Shown here: in pieces, positions 17,192 to 25,014 of the stretch
Numbering within the stretch: position 1 is the first letter of the stretch
Layout of the letters: each line of letters opens with the position of its first letter
Assembly: GCF_014773245.1 (NCBI RefSeq)
Contig: NZ_JACWMX010000003.1
Coordinates: forward strand, 62,001 to 126,000
DNA from: Mucilaginibacter glaciei
GTDB lineage: Bacteria > Bacteroidota > Bacteroidia > Sphingobacteriales > Sphingobacteriaceae
DNA: 64,000 bases
Direction: 5' to 3'
Notes under the pieces: model-generated
Databases searched by the model: none
What the model saw: only the letters and a program-made list of their open reading frames with translations
Told to the model about the DNA's origin: nothing
Position numbers and translations under genes: made by a program

Positions 17192-17515
17192 ATGAAAGCA
17201 GTAGCCTACGGTGTCCTGGCTTTTGAGAAAGAATACTTTGCCAAAGCCAATAAAAAAAAGCATGATATTACACTCATTGCTAACCCGCTGGGTATAGACA
17301 CCGTGCATTACGCAGAAGGGAAAGAGGCCATCATCCTGCCGGAAAATTTTATATCCTCTAATGAATTGACTAATGAATTATGCGGGATGGGCATCAAATA
17401 TATTATTAAACGGCAGGCCAGTGATAATTTAGCAGCGTTAACCGGCATCGCAGAAAAGATGATCGAAGATCTTGATACGGCCAATGAGGATAACCGGCTT
17501 TTACCTGCTTTCTGA
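17192..17515 (+). CDS. stand-alone D-lactate dehydrogenase N-terminal-like domain
   Basis: A 107-residue soluble protein. Its opening (MKAVAYGVLAFEKEYFAKAN) and the later MGIKYIIKRQASDNL segment follow the pattern of the N-terminal part of D-2-hydroxyacid (D-lactate) dehydrogenases, where the equivalent stretch is a GVK-IALRCAGYNNVDL segment. The NAD-binding core and catalytic Arg/Glu/His are absent, and the frame ends naturally without remnants of the rest. It may therefore be a regulatory or partner version rather than a broken enzyme. It is preceded by a class I-type operator. Domain assignment is by eye and moderate in confidence. Confidence 0.65.
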   Translation: MKAVAYGVLAFEKEYFAKANKKKHDITLIANPLGIDTVHYAEGKEAIILPENFISSNELTNELCGMGIKYIIKRQASDNLAALTGIAEKMIEDLDTANEDNRLLPAF

Positions 17516-17544
17516 ACGTACCAATATTTAATGACCAAGACTAT

Positions 17545-17838
17545 ATGAAAACAATTGCCAATGTACAGCCGGTGAGCGCTGAGAAATTATTTGACCTGTT
17601 AAAGAAGGAATTTCCGGATTACATTAATTCAAAATTAGATTCCAGCCTGGCCATCGACTTCGCGCACGTATATGACGTGATCAATATATTGTTTCCGGAA
17701 GTGATCGAAGGGGTGGCTTTAACGGTAACCGTTACTGATGATGCGATCAGCGTTTCTGATAATGCGGTAGAACATGTTTATAATACCGAGTTGCTGGAAG
17801 AACAGCTGGTTAACTTTATAACCGAGCAATGCAGCTAA
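17545..17838 (+). CDS. small hypothetical protein
   Basis: A 97-residue acidic protein with an ATG start, 29 bases after the preceding gene and probably co-transcribed with it. It shows alternating helix and strand without signal peptide, transmembrane segment or recognised motif; the middle VALTVTVTDDAISVSDN looks like a beta-hairpin. Function unknown; by position it belongs to the palindrome-controlled unit starting at 17192. Confidence 0.65.
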   Translation: MKTIANVQPVSAEKLFDLLKKEFPDYINSKLDSSLAIDFAHVYDVINILFPEVIEGVALTVTVTDDAISVSDNAVEHVYNTELLEEQLVNFITEQCS

Positions 17839-17858
17839 ACGCGGCTTGACCGTTTTAT

Positions 17859-18184
17859 TTAAGAATGCAGTTTCTCCAGGAGATGTGCCGAAACTGTATC
17901 CGGGTTATCTCCACAACCGGTCACCAAAATCCCTTTAACGCCTGCAGACGAAGTAATCGCATAAACAATCGCCTCGTCTGCGGGATCTGAATTCCCCTCA
18001 TAACAATAAATGTCCATGATCTTACACTCTTCCATGGCAATGGCTGCGGCAGTCCGCCTGATCCCATTTTCAGCTAAATTAAAATCCGTGGTGTGTCCAG
18101 GCGCCCGGAGGGTATTGATCGCTTCGGTAATCGTTACATAATGAACGGATCTCTATTGCGGTCCGTTTTTATGTTGTTTTCCAT
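17859..18184 (-). pseudogene. frameshifted small gene (PRPP-synthetase-annotated Bacteroidota family)
   Basis: An open minus-strand frame of 98 codons (18152 to the stop at 17859) has no start codon. It reads HYVTITEAINTLRAPGHTTDF then YEGNSDPADEAIVYAITSS, a pattern I recall from about 100-residue Bacteroidota proteins often mis-annotated as phosphoribosylpyrophosphate synthetase. An ATG at 18184 opens a short frame that stops at 18134, just overlapping it. A single one-base change between 18134 and 18152 would join them into a protein of about 108 residues. This is either a true frameshift or a sequencing error. The genuine nucleotide-synthesis enzyme is not implied. Confidence 0.55.
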
Positions 18185-18206
18185 GTTGTTGTAATTGGGA
18201 AGCTGA

Positions 18207-19478
18207 CTATTTCCTGTATTTTGTATTTGATCTGCGGGCAATCATTTCAGGAACCTGGTAAAACGCATTTGTCAAACGCTGATCGAGTTCATAAACGTCT
18301 TTGTAGCGGATCAATCCCCAATCACCGATGGCGCAGGTTAGATAAGTTACCCGCACAGGTATAGGTTTCTTAAGCGTATAAGCCCTCATTTGCTTTGGGA
18401 TGCCTTGCCTGCCAAGTTCACCGGCAGTAAGGTTCGCCCTGTTGTTCTTTAAGATCAGCGCCGCTAAACGCGGGGCTTCGGGTATTTGAATAGTGCCGTC
18501 GCTTAGTGCTCTTAAAGCTTGTTTGCTGATGACTGTTCTTGGGGAAACCCCGGCCATGGCTAATGAATTGCCGGAGAGTTTAAAAGTGATACCAACCCGG
18601 TCTTTGATAATTGCTGTGATATTACTTTGCACTAAAGCAGTAGGTGTTTCCGGTTTGCCAACCATCGCCTTGAACTGATAAGTCGTATCTTTTTGGTGAA
18701 ATTTCAAAGTATAACTGGGTATGTCGATGCTAATATAGACCGTGTCAGCCCGGTTAATCCATCGTAGCCGTTCCATGTTGATGGCTATGATCTGGATATC
18801 TTCAGGCGGGGTTTCATAACAATCGAGGGCTTGCTGGCCGGTTATCAGGCGCATATGGCGCTGCAAACTCAGGTAGGCTTTTGAAACAGGCTGCGTATTT
18901 TCGATAGCCGTCATAAAATCTTTTTGTTTCAGGCAGGTGATCAGCACATCGGCAGACCTGCAATCACCCGCATTCCCTTTATCCAGTACATCAGCCGTAT
19001 AAACCGGGTTGAGTTTCCCGAAATGCAAATTGTTGATCATCGTGATCATCGCATCGGTCAGTAAGATATCGTAAGCGGCTTTTTGCTGATTACCGACCTT
19101 TTCATGTTTGGTCGTCATCGCATTCAAACGCTCGTACAATAGCTCCCTGGGATGAAAGTCTGTAGGACTTAAACCATAGTGCAGGGCGCAATCTAATAGC
19201 AGCATCGCATCCCAGGCATGGGTCTTCACAGTGTCCGGGGCGATCCAGGCCAACTGATAACGGGTATCTTTATAAAATCGCTCAACAGATCGCGGATAGT
19301 TCAAAAAGGGCCGATCGGCGAGCTGCGTTTTCAGGCTCGCTGATATGGAAGTATCCCGGTTACTGTTTGCCGCATTTGCATTTACCGTTAGGGCTAATAT
19401 AAGGAAGATGACACCGATGATCACACTTACCTGGGCAAATACTTTGCAGCAGGGAATCAGTTGAATAGGCTTTTGCAT
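18207..19478 (-). CDS. YcbB-like L,D-transpeptidase homologue lacking the catalytic cysteine
   Basis: A 423-residue envelope protein with an N-terminal signal/anchor helix (about residues 14-37). It then has a scaffold domain (about 55-190, with GLSPTDFHP and NLHFGKLNP) and the start of a YkuD-type fold (MERLRWI...YISIDIPSYTL, VGKPETPT). The catalytic motif of this family, S-H-G-C-I-R followed by a P-x-x-L-A pattern, is replaced by S326-D-G-T-I-Q with PEAPRLAALIL still following, so the nucleophilic Cys is Thr329 and the His is Asp. The His of the upstream YLHDTP-type motif is also absent. It is probably inactive as a transpeptidase, perhaps a peptidoglycan-binding or regulatory paralogue. 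A regulator palindrome lies 49 bases upstream. Confidence 0.8.
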   Translation of the reverse strand: MQKPIQLIPCCKVFAQVSVIIGVIFLILALTVNANAANSNRDTSISASLKTQLADRPFLNYPRSVERFYKDTRYQLAWIAPDTVKTHAWDAMLLLDCALHYGLSPTDFHPRELLYERLNAMTTKHEKVGNQQKAAYDILLTDAMITMINNLHFGKLNPVYTADVLDKGNAGDCRSADVLITCLKQKDFMTAIENTQPVSKAYLSLQRHMRLITGQQALDCYETPPEDIQIIAINMERLRWINRADTVYISIDIPSYTLKFHQKDTTYQFKAMVGKPETPTALVQSNITAIIKDRVGITFKLSGNSLAMAGVSPRTVISKQALRALSDGTIQIPEAPRLAALILKNNRANLTAGELGRQGIPKQMRAYTLKKPIPVRVTYLTCAIGDWGLIRYKDVYELDQRLTNAFYQVPEMIARRSNTKYRK

Positions 19479-19495
19479 ATTGATTTGTTTGTATG

Positions 19496-19538
19496 CAAAT
19501 ATCCGCTATAACCTTATCATAAAGCGTGACAGATGTCA
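19496..19538 (-). promoter_or_regulatory. CRP/FNR-type operator and promoter of the YcbB-like gene
   Basis: The palindrome TGAC-AGAT-GTCA at 19527-19538 is followed on the minus strand by GATATTTG (7 of 8 to TAnnTTTG) at 19503-19496. Its first base is 29.5 bp from the palindrome centre, the same as for the BON genes and uspA. The ATG lies at 19478. Confidence 0.65.
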
Positions 19539-19565
19539 GCCGGAATAATGATACGCGACACCCGA

Positions 19566-20420
19566 TTAGGCTGAGATCACCAGCAATGGGATCGCGATTC
19601 GGCTGGCCATACGTTCAGTATGACTGCCGTTGAACAGCGAATCAAAGAAACCGTGGTGGCGGTGTAACATCGCCAGCATATCTACCTGACCGTGTTCACA
19701 AAGCCATTTAAGGCCTTTTTCTGTATTGTCGCTTATTACTGTCCGTTGATATATTTTATCATAATCGGCCTTATTGGAAACCTCTGTCAGGAAATGGTCC
19801 ATCCATTTTTCAAACGCGAAGGTTGGCTTTTTCTCGTGTTGTATATGCGTGATTAAAATTTCAGCATTTAGTGATTTAGCCAAAGGGATGAGTTTATAAA
19901 GCTCCTCCAATTCATCTTCAGAACTTTCAACGTCGATAGCGAATGCGATCTTTTTAATAGGAGTATACTTTGCTGCTTGCGGAACGATCAGTAACAATTT
20001 TGATGAATCGTTTATCAACTGACTGCTATGATCTCCCAGAAGAAATGTAGTCATCCAATCATTGCTATGTGCACCTATTATAACCAGGTCGATTGCCTGT
20101 GTTTCAATAATATTGCTCACAACATCTATCACCGTACCTGACTTATCAATAAAGGAGATGGCTGGTTTAAAATCGTCAGCCAGATCATGCTGTTGCATAC
20201 TTGTTTTTAACCTTTTTAATTTCTTCTCGCTATCGTCAATAAGCAACCCCATTTCTTCCATAGGCCACACAACCAAACCAGCCTGCGGTGATTCTGCGGG
20301 AACAGTAATTGCGTTGCACAAGATTATGTCGGCTTTTAAACTTTTTGCGAGTTGGTAGCCGTATTCAGCAGCGTGCTTGGCAGTTGCTGAAAAGTCTGTA
20401 GGCACAAGGAATTTTTTCAT
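19566..20420 (-). CDS. tandem universal stress protein (UspA family)
   Basis: A 284-residue cytoplasmic protein of two Usp domains. The first (about 1-147) begins KKFLVPTDFSATAKHA and contains DLVIIGAHSN. The second (about 155-284) begins KIAFAIDVESSEDE and ends in SRIAIPLLVIS. The GxGxxG-type ATP-binding loop is not clearly conserved in either half (GAHSNDWMTTFLLGDHSS in the first). Such proteins accumulate in growth arrest and hypoxia in many bacteria. It shares its upstream operator with the divergent gene at 20548. The ATG lies only 5 bases from the proposed -7 element, so its mRNA may be leaderless or nearly so. Confidence 0.88.
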   Translation of the reverse strand: MKKFLVPTDFSATAKHAAEYGYQLAKSLKADIILCNAITVPAESPQAGLVVWPMEEMGLLIDDSEKKLKRLKTSMQQHDLADDFKPAISFIDKSGTVIDVVSNIIETQAIDLVIIGAHSNDWMTTFLLGDHSSQLINDSSKLLLIVPQAAKYTPIKKIAFAIDVESSEDELEELYKLIPLAKSLNAEILITHIQHEKKPTFAFEKWMDHFLTEVSNKADYDKIYQRTVISDNTEKGLKWLCEHGQVDMLAMLHRHHGFFDSLFNGSHTERMASRIAIPLLVISA

Positions 20421-20424
20421 GATG

Positions 20425-20520
20425 CAAAACTGATCAATTCAAAGAGCCCCGCTAATGACCAGTGTCAGTCCATTTAATGCGCCATATCATATTTAAGCCG
20501 GCAGATACGCAGCATCTTTG
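20425..20520. promoter_or_regulatory. shared CRP/FNR-type operator between uspA and a divergent small gene
   Basis: The palindrome TGAC-CAGT-GTCA lies at 20456-20467. Leftward, CAGTTTTG (20432-20425 on the minus strand, 7 of 8 to TAnnTTTG) starts 29.5 bp from its centre. Rightward, CATCTTTG (20513-20520, 7 of 8) starts 51.5 bp from the centre. One operator would thus act as a class II site for uspA and a class I site for the gene at 20548. Both spacings recur elsewhere in the window. Confidence 0.65.
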
Positions 20521-20547
20521 CAATCACTACTGATCAAAAAACCCATT

Positions 20548-20802
20548 ATGAAATTCTTAAAATTCAATTTTAGCCATCCCTTTAAAGGCCGGGCTAACCT
20601 GATTCAGTTGAACACGTTTGCGCCTCAAAGCCTGACGATCCTTATCGATAATGACGGCTTACTGGAGATTCCGATCAGCGCCTGCAATACCGGCAAATGG
20701 CGATTGGTTTTAGATTGGATATATGAAGAAAACACCTTTTGCTACCAGGAAAATTTCGAGGTTTCAAACCATCTGGGCTATAGTTCATTAATTAATCGTT
20801 AA
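20548..20802 (+). CDS. small protein with FixH-like C-terminal pattern
   Basis: An 84-residue protein without a transmembrane helix. ATG 20548 is preferred over a TTG at 20518, which sits at the predicted -7 element. The segment TGKWRLVLDWIYEENTFCYQENFEV resembles in pattern the beta-sandwich end of FixH proteins (Gly-Lys-Trp ... Asp-Trp ... Tyr), but the N-terminal membrane helix of FixH is missing, so this is only a loose resemblance. It is transcribed away from uspA from the shared operator. Confidence 0.55.
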   Translation: MKFLKFNFSHPFKGRANLIQLNTFAPQSLTILIDNDGLLEIPISACNTGKWRLVLDWIYEENTFCYQENFEVSNHLGYSSLINR

Positions 20803-20838
20803 ATAATTGATAAAAAAGATATTGCGGGTTAATTAGCT

Positions 20839-20846
20839 TACATTTG
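20839..20846 (+). promoter_or_regulatory. -7 promoter element for the CheB-CheR kinase
   Basis: TACATTTG is a perfect match to the Bacteroidota -7 consensus TAnnTTTG, 63 bases before the ATG at 20910. No TGAC-N4-GTCA palindrome accompanies it, so this gene appears to lie outside the proposed regulon. Confidence 0.4.
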
Positions 20847-20909
20847 AGATGCTCACTCTCCTTTGTTAGGATCAATATTGCTTTTTTAAACATTAATTAA
20901 TCCTCTATC

Positions 20910-23900
20910 ATGCAGAATATCGTCCCTCATCATATCATTGCCATCGGCGCTTCTGCAGGAGGGATGGAAGAGATCAATTCCTTTTTTGACCACACCCCGT
21001 TAGACGGAGTAGCCTATGTCATTATCCAGCATTTATCTTCTGACTTTAAAAGCCGGATGGTGGAACTCCTGGGTAAACATAGTAAGCTGGAAGTTTTAGA
21101 AGCAGAGGATGGCTCAGAGATAAAAAGTAACCAGGTTTACCTGATCCCCAACGATAAATTCATGACCATATCGGGCGGCCGTTTACACCTGAGTACTAAG
21201 ACCAACGTAAAAGGCCCGCACCTGACAATTAACGCGTTTTTTAATTCTCTGGCAGAAGATTGCGGAAACAAGGCCATTGGGGTAGTGTTATCGGGTTTAG
21301 GCTCCGACGGCACAGACGGAGTGAAAAATATTAAAAAAGCAGGTGGTATGGTGATTGCCCGGAATCCGGATACGACGGATTTCAGCAGCATGCCAGCTCA
21401 CGCCATAGCAACAGGACTGGTTGATTATATATTGGAACCTGCAGCGATGCCGGACGCGATCGAAGATTATGTAAAATTGGGTTTGGCGATATTGAGCGAA
21501 CATCCCCACGACGAAAAATTCGTTAAACAGATCATCGAACTGATCAAAGAAAAGTCGCCGCTGGATTTTTCGGACTATAAATTACCAACCATACTCAGAA
21601 GGACCAAAAGGCGCGCAAACCAGGGGAATTTTTTATCGCTTGAAAAATACCTGCACTTTCTTAAGTCTAATACAGAAGAGGTGGAAGCCCTGGCGAAAGA
21701 TTTCCTGATCAGTGTAACCTCTTTTTTTAGAGATAAAGAAGCATTTGTCTTTATCCAAAAAAAAATACTACCTGTTGTTTTGGAAAAAGTTGCACCCGGC
21801 GAAGAATTAAAAATGTGGGTTGCCGGTTGCGCAACCGGGGAGGAAGCTTATTCAATTGCTATTCTGGTTGCAGAACAGCTCACCGGAAAATACAAGGACA
21901 TCATTGTTAAGATCTTTGCTACAGATATTGACAGCCTCGCTATGGAACATGCTGGTAGAGGCATTTATAACAAGGATATCACCAAACATGTTACGGAAGA
22001 AAGGCTGGAAAGATATTTTATCAAAGAAGGCGATTCTTACCGGGTAAAGCCCGAGATACGCAATATGGTCATCTTCGCCCAGCATGACCTGGTAAAAAAC
22101 CCTCCGTACTGCAATATGAATTTTATCAGCTGCCGGAACCTGCTTATCTACATGACCCCGGTTTTGCAGAAAAAGATCTTCTCCATGATGCTTTTTGGGC
22201 TGAAAATGGATGGCTACCTTTTTCTCGGCACCAGTGAGAACCCTATGCCGATTATCAAGAACCTGGAGGTGGTTAATAAAAAATGGAAGATTTACAGAAA
22301 TTTGAAAGCACGACGCGAAGTCAGCTTTGATGCGTTTACGCTCCCGGAATTACTTGATATTAAACGCACACCGGCAGTACAGCGCGAAGAAAGCAATATA
22401 AGTACCAGCAGCACGGTTGCGGAAGCGATGAATACCCACCTTGCCGAACAACAGGATTACCTGGCTGTCTGCATCGATGAAAACAATTCAGTGGTCAAAT
22501 CATACGGTGATACCAAATATTTGCTTAAGCAACATTTTAACTTAAACCTTGCGGAACTACTGCCCAAACCGCTCGCCGTCGCTTTTAGTACTCTTAAACG
22601 AAAGGTTGGTCAAACTCATGAACCGGCCACGTTAAGTGGTATTAAAATCAAACATGCAAACAAAGTGATCAAAGTCACGCTGATCATCAGCCCGCTCAAA
22701 GTAAATAAAAACGAACAGAAACTGCAGATGGTTACTATATGCAAGGATTCACCAATGGATACAACAATAGCGGATAACATGGTATTTGATGATAAGATAC
22801 ATCAGGACCAGTATACGCTGAACCTGGAAGAAGAGTTGAAGGATTTGCAGGTAAAACTGCATTCGGCTTACGAAAGGCTCGATGCCTCGAATGAGAACAT
22901 GCAGTCATTCAATGAAGAACTGATTTCGGCTAACGAGGAAATGCAAAGCACCAATGAAGAGATGCAATCGGTTAATGAAGAACTGCATACGATAAATGCA
23001 GACTATCAGCTAAAAAATAAAGAATTGCTGGAAATCAATGACGATCTGAATAATTATTTTCGGAGCAACGTTAACGGGCAGCTGTTTATCAACAATGATC
23101 TGCTGTTGATGAAGTTTTCGCCGGGTACGGTCAAACAGATCAACCTGCTGGAAACGGATATCGGCCGGCCGCTAAGTAATATATCGACCAATATCAAATT
23201 TGAGACGATTATAGAAGATATTAAAGTTGTATTGGAGGAAGGGACTGTCATAACTAAGGAGATCGAAACTAATAACGGCAAATGGTACCAGATCATGACC
23301 ATGCCTTACGTACAATTAGTTGATGAAAAAAGGAATGGTGCCATTGTTACGTTTAACGACATTACCGAGTTAAAAGCTACCCAGGTAGAACTAAACCGCA
23401 AAAATAAAAGCCTGGAGCGAATTAATGGCGATCTCGACAACTTTGTGCATACCGCTTCGCACGATTTGCTGGCTCCGCTGGCCAACATTGAAACCAGCGT
23501 CGGGATAATGAATCTCATCAAAATAACAGATCCTAATCTGACTAAATTCATCTCCATCATCAATTCATCGGTTAAAAAATTCCGCACACTGATCAACGAT
23601 ATTTCCGTTATCGCCCGGATCGAGGGCGATATGCTGACCATGGAAATGGTAGACGTGGAAGAGATCATCGCTAATATTGAATGGAGCCTGGAAGGCAGGA
23701 TAAAAAAAACAGGCGCGGTGATCACCAAAAATCTGGAGATCAAAAAGATACTGTTCTCCAAAAAGAACTTGCGTAGCATTCTTTATAATTTGGTTGCAAA
23801 CGGGATCAAATTCGCTAACGGAGATAGTCCGGTAATCCATATCGCAGTTATCAAAAATTCCGAACATATTTTACTCTCGGTTAACGACAACGGCATTGGT

Positions 23901-24098
23901 ATCGCTCAAAATCAATTGGACATCATTTTTGGTATGTACGGAAGGTTGAATAAAGAAATGGAAGGCCAGGGTATCGGCTTATACCTGGCCAAAAAAATTA
24001 TAGATGCCGCTAACGGCAATATAACTGTCGAAAGTGAAATGGGAAAAGGCAGTACATTTAGTATCTCCTTACCGTTGCCTGTTGTGGTAGCTGATTGA
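20910..24098 (+). CDS. CheB-CheR-PAS-histidine kinase fusion protein
   Basis: A 1062-residue cytoplasmic signalling protein. In order: CheB methylesterase (about 6-190; GASAGG with Ser15, IQHLSSDF, LSGLGSDGTDG); CheR methyltransferase (about 205-465; WVAGCATGEEAYSI for SAM binding, NMNFISCRNLLIYM); a long coiled coil (about 640-720) with near-repeats of the type NEEM/NEEL; a PAS domain (about 715-825); HisKA (about 840-910; HTASHDLLAPLANIE); HATPase_c (about 955-1058; NDNGIGI, GQGIGLYLAKK). There is no receiver or DNA-binding output. Such fusions occur in Bacteroidota without a chemotaxis operon. Its phosphorelay partner is unknown; the stand-alone receiver at 43564 is one candidate. Confidence 0.9.
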   Translation: MQNIVPHHIIAIGASAGGMEEINSFFDHTPLDGVAYVIIQHLSSDFKSRMVELLGKHSKLEVLEAEDGSEIKSNQVYLIPNDKFMTISGGRLHLSTKTNVKGPHLTINAFFNSLAEDCGNKAIGVVLSGLGSDGTDGVKNIKKAGGMVIARNPDTTDFSSMPAHAIATGLVDYILEPAAMPDAIEDYVKLGLAILSEHPHDEKFVKQIIELIKEKSPLDFSDYKLPTILRRTKRRANQGNFLSLEKYLHFLKSNTEEVEALAKDFLISVTSFFRDKEAFVFIQKKILPVVLEKVAPGEELKMWVAGCATGEEAYSIAILVAEQLTGKYKDIIVKIFATDIDSLAMEHAGRGIYNKDITKHVTEERLERYFIKEGDSYRVKPEIRNMVIFAQHDLVKNPPYCNMNFISCRNLLIYMTPVLQKKIFSMMLFGLKMDGYLFLGTSENPMPIIKNLEVVNKKWKIYRNLKARREVSFDAFTLPELLDIKRTPAVQREESNISTSSTVAEAMNTHLAEQQDYLAVCIDENNSVVKSYGDTKYLLKQHFNLNLAELLPKPLAVAFSTLKRKVGQTHEPATLSGIKIKHANKVIKVTLIISPLKVNKNEQKLQMVTICKDSPMDTTIADNMVFDDKIHQDQYTLNLEEELKDLQVKLHSAYERLDASNENMQSFNEELISANEEMQSTNEEMQSVNEELHTINADYQLKNKELLEINDDLNNYFRSNVNGQLFINNDLLLMKFSPGTVKQINLLETDIGRPLSNISTNIKFETIIEDIKVVLEEGTVITKEIETNNGKWYQIMTMPYVQLVDEKRNGAIVTFNDITELKATQVELNRKNKSLERINGDLDNFVHTASHDLLAPLANIETSVGIMNLIKITDPNLTKFISIINSSVKKFRTLINDISVIARIEGDMLTMEMVDVEEIIANIEWSLEGRIKKTGAVITKNLEIKKILFSKKNLRSILYNLVANGIKFANGDSPVIHIAVIKNSEHILLSVNDNGIGIAQNQLDIIFGMYGRLNKEMEGQGIGLYLAKKIIDAANGNITVESEMGKGSTFSISLPLPVVVAD

Positions 24099-24105
24099 TC
24101 AGTGC

Positions 24106-24858
24106 TTAGTCTATATGCCTGATCCGTTGCCTGACCGCATTTATACCCGTCCGGTAGTACCGTTGCGCTTTGATCCTGAGCAGATCGTAAACCAGTGCGA
24201 ATAATAAGATCACTACAGGTGCAAAGAAAGACCGAAAACTGAAACGCTGAAACAGAAAGGCCCCAAAAATCGCCCCGGCCAAAAAAAAGAAAATGATATA
24301 AAGGCGCAATCTGATCTTGGATATTAGCTCGGGCCGGCGGATTTTATCGCCGTGCATAACCTGCGCCAGGTCGATGCCCAGATCAGTAAAGGTCCCTGTC
24401 AAATGGGTCGTCCTGACCACCGAGCCTGAAACCATTGAAACGAGGGCGTTCTGCAAGCCCATGGCAAATAACAGGCTTCCCGCAAAATATTGTCGTCCAC
24501 TTATGGAGCCATTGGTATCCTGTCCATAGAGCGCCGAAACCAATAATATCAACACTTCAATAATGACCGGAATAAAGTAAGAGAACCGCTGGTTCTTGCC
24601 GGTAAAAGAAAGGATAAGGCTGGTAAAAAAGGCACCGGTTAAAAAAAGCAGCATCCAGAGCGCAATTACCGCCGCTGTTTTCCAGTCCATAAAAGCTATC
24701 CGTTCGGCCAGTAAGGCGGCATGACCGGTTACATTTGTAGTGAGCACAGAAAAACCCAGAAACCCCTCTGCATTTACAAATCCGGCCGTCAATCCCAGCA
24801 GTGTAGCCAGCTTTAAATTGTGATTTGGGGTTCGCTTCGCGCCTAAATGCCTTAACAT
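24106..24858 (-). CDS. YoaK/DUF1275 family membrane protein
   Basis: A 250-residue polytopic inner-membrane protein with about six hydrophobic segments. The motifs GFVNAEGFLGFSVLTTNVTGH (split by a turn, near 27-47) and MVSGSVVRTTHLTGTFTDLG (about 140-159) are characteristic of the DUF1275 family. No biochemical function is established for this family that I know of. It is convergent with the CheB-CheR kinase, with only 7 bases between stop codons. A perfect minus-strand -7 element lies at 24922-24915. Confidence 0.85.
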   Translation of the reverse strand: MLRHLGAKRTPNHNLKLATLLGLTAGFVNAEGFLGFSVLTTNVTGHAALLAERIAFMDWKTAAVIALWMLLFLTGAFFTSLILSFTGKNQRFSYFIPVIIEVLILLVSALYGQDTNGSISGRQYFAGSLLFAMGLQNALVSMVSGSVVRTTHLTGTFTDLGIDLAQVMHGDKIRRPELISKIRLRLYIIFFFLAGAIFGAFLFQRFSFRSFFAPVVILLFALVYDLLRIKAQRYYRTGINAVRQRIRHID

Positions 24859-24914
24859 TTTTTTATTGGTTATGGCAAGAAGCGATTCGCTTTTCGTCAG
24901 GTGTAATATCAGTT

Positions 24915-24922
24915 CAAATATA
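24915..24922 (-). promoter_or_regulatory. -7 promoter element for the YoaK-family gene
   Basis: On the minus strand the sequence is TATATTTG, a perfect TAnnTTTG match, 57 bases before the ATG at 24858. No regulator palindrome lies at the expected upstream position. Confidence 0.4.
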
Positions 24923-25014
24923 ACCTGCTATTAAGATTTAAGCAGCACAAAATTCTTATTTACTTTTAAAGTTAAAAGTGTGTTAATATTCCTACCTAAA
25001 GTGGCAATTGGGCG

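Noticed and set aside
22870..23040. Near-repeats of NEEM/NEEL codons inside the CheB-CheR kinase
   Set aside because: This is the heptad-like coiled coil normal for CheR-PAS fusions, not a DNA repeat element.
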